Shown: one piece after another, positions 60,851-64,000 of the stretch
Layout: each line of letters opens with the position of its first letter
How positions within the stretch are numbered: the first letter of the stretch is position 1
From: Streptomyces thermolilacinus SPC6
Lineage (GTDB): Bacteria > Actinomycetota > Actinomycetes > Streptomycetales > Streptomycetaceae
Length of the DNA stretch: 64,000 bases
Assembly (NCBI RefSeq): GCF_000478605.2
Contig: NZ_ASHX02000001.1
Span: forward strand, 2,085,895 to 2,149,894
Direction of reading: 5' to 3'
Made by a program: the position numbers and the translations under genes
Notes under the pieces: generated by a model
Told to the model about the DNA's origin: nothing
What the model saw: the letters and a program-made list of their open reading frames with translations, nothing else
Databases searched by the model: none

Positions 60851-60916
60851 ACGGACACCCTACGAGGTCCGCTCCCGGCGGCGGCGTTCCGGAACCGCGC
60901 GCAGGCGGGCCGGGGG

Positions 60917-61111
60917 TCAGAACTTCAGGTTGCCGATCATGCCGGCCACGCTGGTGGTCAGCTGGCTGACGGTGGGGGCGATGGAGGAGCTCGCCAGGTA
61001 GAAGCCCAGGAGCATGCAGACGATGGCGTGCCCGGCCTTCAGCCCCGCTTTCCGGATGAGCAGGAAGACGACGATCGCCAGCAGCACCACCGCCGAAATC
61101 GAGAGTGCCAC
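60917..61111 (-). CDS. 64-residue two-TM membrane protein
   Basis: A 64-residue hydrophobic protein with two TMs (SISAVVLLAIVVFLLI; GHAIVCMLLGFYLASSSIAP) joined by a basic loop (RKAGLKAG). GTG 61111 has an excellent SD GGAGGTGA. Similar small proteins occur across Streptomyces, including on plasmids (Spd-like), without known role. It lies just upstream of mshB in the same orientation. Confidence 0.75.
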   Translation of the reverse strand: MALSISAVVLLAIVVFLLIRKAGLKAGHAIVCMLLGFYLASSSIAPTVSQLTTSVAGMIGNLKF

Positions 61112-61254
61112 GGCGGTTCACCTCCATACATGTCGGTCGGGAACGGGCAGCGCGCATGTGCCAGGAGGTTCATACCCACCTTGCGCTACGGATCATAACT
61201 TTCCGTTCCCCCGCATCGATCGGTGCACGGCAGCATTGGGGGGCGCACAGCCGC

Positions 61255-61260
61255 TAGTTT
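61255..61260 (+). promoter_or_regulatory. -10 hexamer of a probable leaderless promoter
   Basis: TAGTTT ends 7 nt before ATG 61268. Confidence 0.5.
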
Positions 61261-61267
61261 CGGTCAC

Positions 61268-63409
61268 ATGACCTCGCGGCAGAGCAACTTCCCCCACCAG
61301 TACGCCCGTACGCGGCGTTTCACCCTGGGCGCACCACGGTCGTTCACCGTGGCGCCCGACGGCTCGCGGCTCGTCTTCCTGCGCTCCCCCTCGGGCACGG
61401 ACCCGGTCAACAGGCTGTACGTGATGGACCTGGACGGCGACAAGCCGGCCCCCGAACGGGTCGCCGCCGACCCGGCGGTGCTGCTCGGCGGGGCTGGGGA
61501 GGACCTGTCGCCCGAGGAGCGCACGCGGCGGGAGCGCAGCCGGGAGATGGGGGGCGGGGTGGTGGGATACGCCACGGACGCCGCCGTGGAGTTGGCGGCC
61601 TTCGCCCTGTCGGGGCGGCTGTTCGTCGCGGAGTTGCGGGCCGGGACGGCGCGGGAGCTGCCCGCGCGGGGCCCGGTGGTGGACCCGAGGCCGTCGCCGG
61701 ACGGGCGGCTCGTGGCGTACGTGGCACGGGGCGCGCTGCGCGTGGTGCCCGTGGAGGGCGGCGAGGGGCGGGACCGGGCGCTCGCGGAGCCCGAGGGCGA
61801 GGACGTGGCGTACGGGCTGGCCGAGCATGTGGCGGCCGAGTCGATGGCCCGCTCGCGGGGCTTCTGGTGGTCGCCGGACTCGGACCGGCTGCTGGTGGCG
61901 AGGGTGGACGACGGGCCCGTGCGGCGGTGGTGGATCGCGGACCCGGCGCATCCGGACCGGGAGCCGCAGCGGGTGGCGTACCCGGTGGCGGGCACGGACA
62001 ACGCGCAGGTGCGGCTGTTCCTGGCCGGGGTGGACGGCGGGGAGCGGACGGAGGTCGTGTGGGACCGGGAGCGGTTCCCGTACCTGGCGCGGGTGCACTG
62101 GTCGTCGGCGGGTGCGCCGCTGCTGCTGGTGCAGGCCCGCGACCAGCGCACTCAGCGGTACCTGGCCGTCGATGTGACGTCCGGTGAGACCCGTGTGGTG
62201 CGGGCGGAGGAGGACGGGCGGTGGCTGGAACTGATCCCGGGTGCGCCGGCGTGGGCGGCGGACGGGCGGCTCGTGCGCGTCGCGGACGAGGACGGGGCGC
62301 GCGTCATGGCGATGGGTGACCGCCCGCTCACGGACGGGGCGTTGCACATTCGGGGCGTACTGGACGTAGGGGACGGGGACGTACTGGTCTCGGCCTCGGC
62401 GGGTGAGTCGGCGGCCGACGCGGAGATTGGCGAAATCCATGTGTACCGGGTGGGCGAGCGGGGCGTGGAGCGGATCTCCGTGGGGCCCGGCGTGCACACG
62501 GCGGTGCGCGGCGGGCCGGTGACCGTGCTGGCGTCGGCGGTACCGGACGTGCCGGGGCAGCGGGTGCGGGTGCTGCGGGACGGGAAGCGGATCGCGGAGG
62601 TCGCGTCGTACGCCGAGACGCCGGTGCACTCGCCGCGCGTCGCGCTCACCCTGTCGGGGCCGCGGAGGGTGCCGTGCGCGGTGCTGCTGCCGCGCGCGTA
62701 CGAGGAGGGGGACGGACCGCTGCCGGTGCTGATGGACCCGTACGGCGGCCCGCACGGGCAGCGGGTGGTGGCCGCGCACGACCCGTACCTGACGTCCCAG
62801 TGGTTCGCCGACCAGGGGTTCGCGGTCGTCGTCGTGGACGGACGCGGCACGCCGGGCCGGTCGCCCGCCTGGGAGAAGGCGTTCACCGATGGGCCCGCTC
62901 CGGCGCTGGACGACCAGGTGGAGGCCCTGCGGGAGCTGGCCGGGCGGTTCCCGCTGGACCTGGGGCGGGTGGCGATCCGGGGCTGGTCGTTCGGCGGCTG
63001 GCTGGCCGGGTTCGCGGTGCTGCGGCGCCCGGACGTGTTCCACGCCGCGGTGGTGGGCGCCCCGGTGACGGACCAGCGGCTGTACGACACGCACTGGGCG
63101 GAGCGGTACTTCGGGGGGCGCCCCCAGGATGTGCCCGAGGCGTACCGGGCGAGCTCGCTCGTGTGGGACGACGGGCTGGTGGACGCGGCCGGACCGGCCA
63201 GGCCCATGATGCTCGTCCATGGCCTGGCGGACGACAACGTGGTCGCGGCGCACACCCTCCGGCTGTCGTCGGCGCTGCTGGCGGCGGGCCGCCCCCATGA
63301 GGTGCTGCCGCTGACCGGCGCGACGCACATGCCCACGCAGGAGGCGGTCATGGCGAACCTGCTGACGCTCCAGCTGGACTTCCTGAAGCGGTCGTTGGGC
63401 CTGGAGTGA
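61268..63409 (+). CDS. Prolyl oligopeptidase/DPP IV-type serine peptidase (S9)
   Basis: A 713-residue cytosolic S9B-like peptidase. The N-terminal ~450 residues form a beta-propeller (RSFTVAPDGSRLVFLRSP; FWWSPDSDRLLVARVDDG). The hydrolase domain has nucleophile Ser in GWSFGGWLA, Asp in HGLADDNVV and His in TGATHMPTQE. The Glu pair of the DPP IV aminopeptidase motif is suggested by AEHVAAESM. No signal peptide from ATG 61268, which is leaderless. Likely degrades proline-containing peptides. Confidence 0.93.
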   Translation: MTSRQSNFPHQYARTRRFTLGAPRSFTVAPDGSRLVFLRSPSGTDPVNRLYVMDLDGDKPAPERVAADPAVLLGGAGEDLSPEERTRRERSREMGGGVVGYATDAAVELAAFALSGRLFVAELRAGTARELPARGPVVDPRPSPDGRLVAYVARGALRVVPVEGGEGRDRALAEPEGEDVAYGLAEHVAAESMARSRGFWWSPDSDRLLVARVDDGPVRRWWIADPAHPDREPQRVAYPVAGTDNAQVRLFLAGVDGGERTEVVWDRERFPYLARVHWSSAGAPLLLVQARDQRTQRYLAVDVTSGETRVVRAEEDGRWLELIPGAPAWAADGRLVRVADEDGARVMAMGDRPLTDGALHIRGVLDVGDGDVLVSASAGESAADAEIGEIHVYRVGERGVERISVGPGVHTAVRGGPVTVLASAVPDVPGQRVRVLRDGKRIAEVASYAETPVHSPRVALTLSGPRRVPCAVLLPRAYEEGDGPLPVLMDPYGGPHGQRVVAAHDPYLTSQWFADQGFAVVVVDGRGTPGRSPAWEKAFTDGPAPALDDQVEALRELAGRFPLDLGRVAIRGWSFGGWLAGFAVLRRPDVFHAAVVGAPVTDQRLYDTHWAERYFGGRPQDVPEAYRASSLVWDDGLVDAAGPARPMMLVHGLADDNVVAAHTLRLSSALLAAGRPHEVLPLTGATHMPTQEAVMANLLTLQLDFLKRSLGLE

Positions 63410-63478
63410 CCCCCGCGGGACCTGAGCGGTCACCGAGTGCGGGGTGCCCCCGGGACCTGAGCGGTCACCGGTGCGGGG
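63409..63478. repeat. Direct repeat of ~34 bp
   Basis: Two near-identical units (63409-63443 and 63446-63478) share GGGACCTGAGCGGTCACCG, in the convergent gap after the S9 gene. Confidence 0.75.
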
Positions 63479-63485
63479 CGGGAGC

Positions 63486-63521
63486 GACCGGCCGGGGCCA
63501 CATGGCACGCCCCGGCCGGTC
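63486..63521. terminator. Perfect 13-bp bidirectional hairpin
   Basis: GACCGGCCGGGGC (63486-63498) pairs with 63509-63521, 10-nt loop. Confidence 0.75.
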
Positions 63522-63652
63522 CACGGCACCCGCACGGCCGTACGGCATCCAGGGTGGCGTGTCCGTATATCGGGACGGGGTCGGCCCGGTGTCCCGCGTG
63601 TTACACGCCCGGTGCCCCTCCCGTCACCCGGCCCCCGCCCGATCGCCCCGCG

Positions 63653-64000
63653 TCACACCGCCGTCGCCCCGCTCGGGGGCGGCGGCTGCTCCCCCGGTAC
63701 GACGTGGATCTCCTCCGCGAAGTGGCACGCCGAGTCGTGCCGCGCCGGGCTGCCGGCGTCCCGGAACGCCTCCGGGACGGCGAGCAGGGGCACCTCGAGG
63801 GCGCACCGCTCGCGCGCCTTCCAGCAGCGGGTGCGGAACCGGCAGCCGGACGGCGGGTTGGCGGGGGACGGCACGTCGCCGGAGAGGAGGATGCGCTCGC
63901 GGTGCTCCCGCGCCTCGGGGTCCGGTACGGGCACGGCGGACAGCAGGGCCTGGGTGTACGGGTGGGTGGGGTGGTCGTAGATCTCCGTGTCGGTGCCGGT
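63653..64000 (-). CDS. Oligopeptide/dipeptide ABC transporter ATP-binding protein (C-terminal part)
   Basis: The visible ~115 residues are the C-terminal oligo_HPY segment of an OppF/DppF-type ATPase. The frame reads [20 protein letters not shown] at the window edge, then [20 protein letters not shown] and [13 protein letters not shown], the family tail with conserved Cys. The Walker motifs and start lie beyond position 64000. It energises peptide import; partner genes are off-window. Confidence 0.92.
   Translation of the reverse strand, partial: TGTDTEIYDHPTHPYTQALLSAVPVPDPEAREHRERILLSGDVPSPANPPSGCRFRTRCWKARERCALEVPLLAVPEAFRDAGSPARHDSACHFAEEIHVVPGEQPPPPSGATAV

Noticed and set aside
61193..63535. 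780-codon ORF antisense to the S9 peptidase
   Set aside because: Same shadow pattern; the S9 triad is on the plus strand.

Overview
The window is actinobacterial chromosome, almost certainly from a Streptomyces. The evidence is very high GC with G/C at nearly every third codon position, frequent GTG starts, dense operons and long perfect GC-rich hairpins between convergent genes. The content is typical too: a mycothiol gene (mshB), a MoeZ-type sulfur activator, paired TAP-like secreted proteases, and DUF3107, DUF3117 and DUF1003 genes. From memory of gene order, it matches the S. coelicolor region around SCO5118-SCO5184. Two blocks also parallel Mycobacterium tuberculosis: adnB/Rv3204/moeZ/Rv3207c/Rv3208/TB9.4/Rv3210c/rhlE, and mshB/fdxC/dapC/dapE/folP2/tag/Rv1211/sigE/rseA/htrA/tatB/mrp. 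I see no rRNA, tRNA, IS element, prophage or CRISPR array.

Layout. 1-12.9 kb: the 5' part of an AdnAB/UvrD-type helicase, an alkyltransferase-like (Atl) DNA-damage protein, a large kinase-like/LPG-synthase-type membrane protein, a molybdate uptake operon (regulator, modA, fused modB-modC), two tandem TAP-family lipoprotein peptidases and a cold-shock-like protein. 13-19.5 kb: moeZ, then a leftward cluster of four genes (DUF3492 GT4 glycosyltransferase, polytopic membrane protein, NAD-dependent epimerase, spherulin-4/GH135-like protein). That set resembles a minimal Pel/galactosaminogalactan-type polysaccharide locus. 19.7-28.3 kb: a DUF3152 protein with a metzincin-like zinc motif, an alpha/beta hydrolase, a TetR regulator, DUF3107, a ferritin-like protein and a DEAD-box RNA helicase with a repetitive basic tail and an apparent CTG start.

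28.3-41 kb: a hydrolase, a NYN-domain nuclease-like protein, a 50-residue ORF behind an unusually AT-rich dyad region, MarC, a PHP phosphoesterase, DUF6758-like and SUFU-domain proteins, CorA, a lipoprotein, an MgtE-N/CBS/PRC-barrel protein, DUF1003 and the Mrp Fe-S carrier. 40.9-46 kb: an envelope-stress module (ECF sigma, zinc anti-sigma, HtrA-type protease, TatB) divergent from an O-methyltransferase that seems to use an ATT start. 46-57 kb: DUF3117, an enoyl-CoA hydratase, 3-methyladenine glycosylase I, a DivIVA-like protein, folP2, a LOG-family protein, dapE, a lysozyme-like anchored protein, a small secreted protein, dapC, ferredoxin, GNAT and a SirB1-like protein. 57-64 kb: a PG-binding-domain membrane protein with an 18-bp VNTR, a small membrane protein, mshB, a tiny membrane protein, an S9 peptidase and the 3' end of an oligopeptide ABC ATPase.

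Functional themes are molybdenum/sulfur metabolism (mod genes, moeZ), divalent cations (CorA, MgtE-N protein), lysine/peptidoglycan precursors (dapC, dapE), envelope stress, redox buffering (mshB, ferredoxin, Mrp) and secretion (TatB). Eleven genes have a TANNNT hexamer ending 6-7 nt before the start codon, the layout expected of leaderless mRNAs. Starts were chosen by SD sequence, leaderless promoter and codon bias, and are flagged where uncertain.
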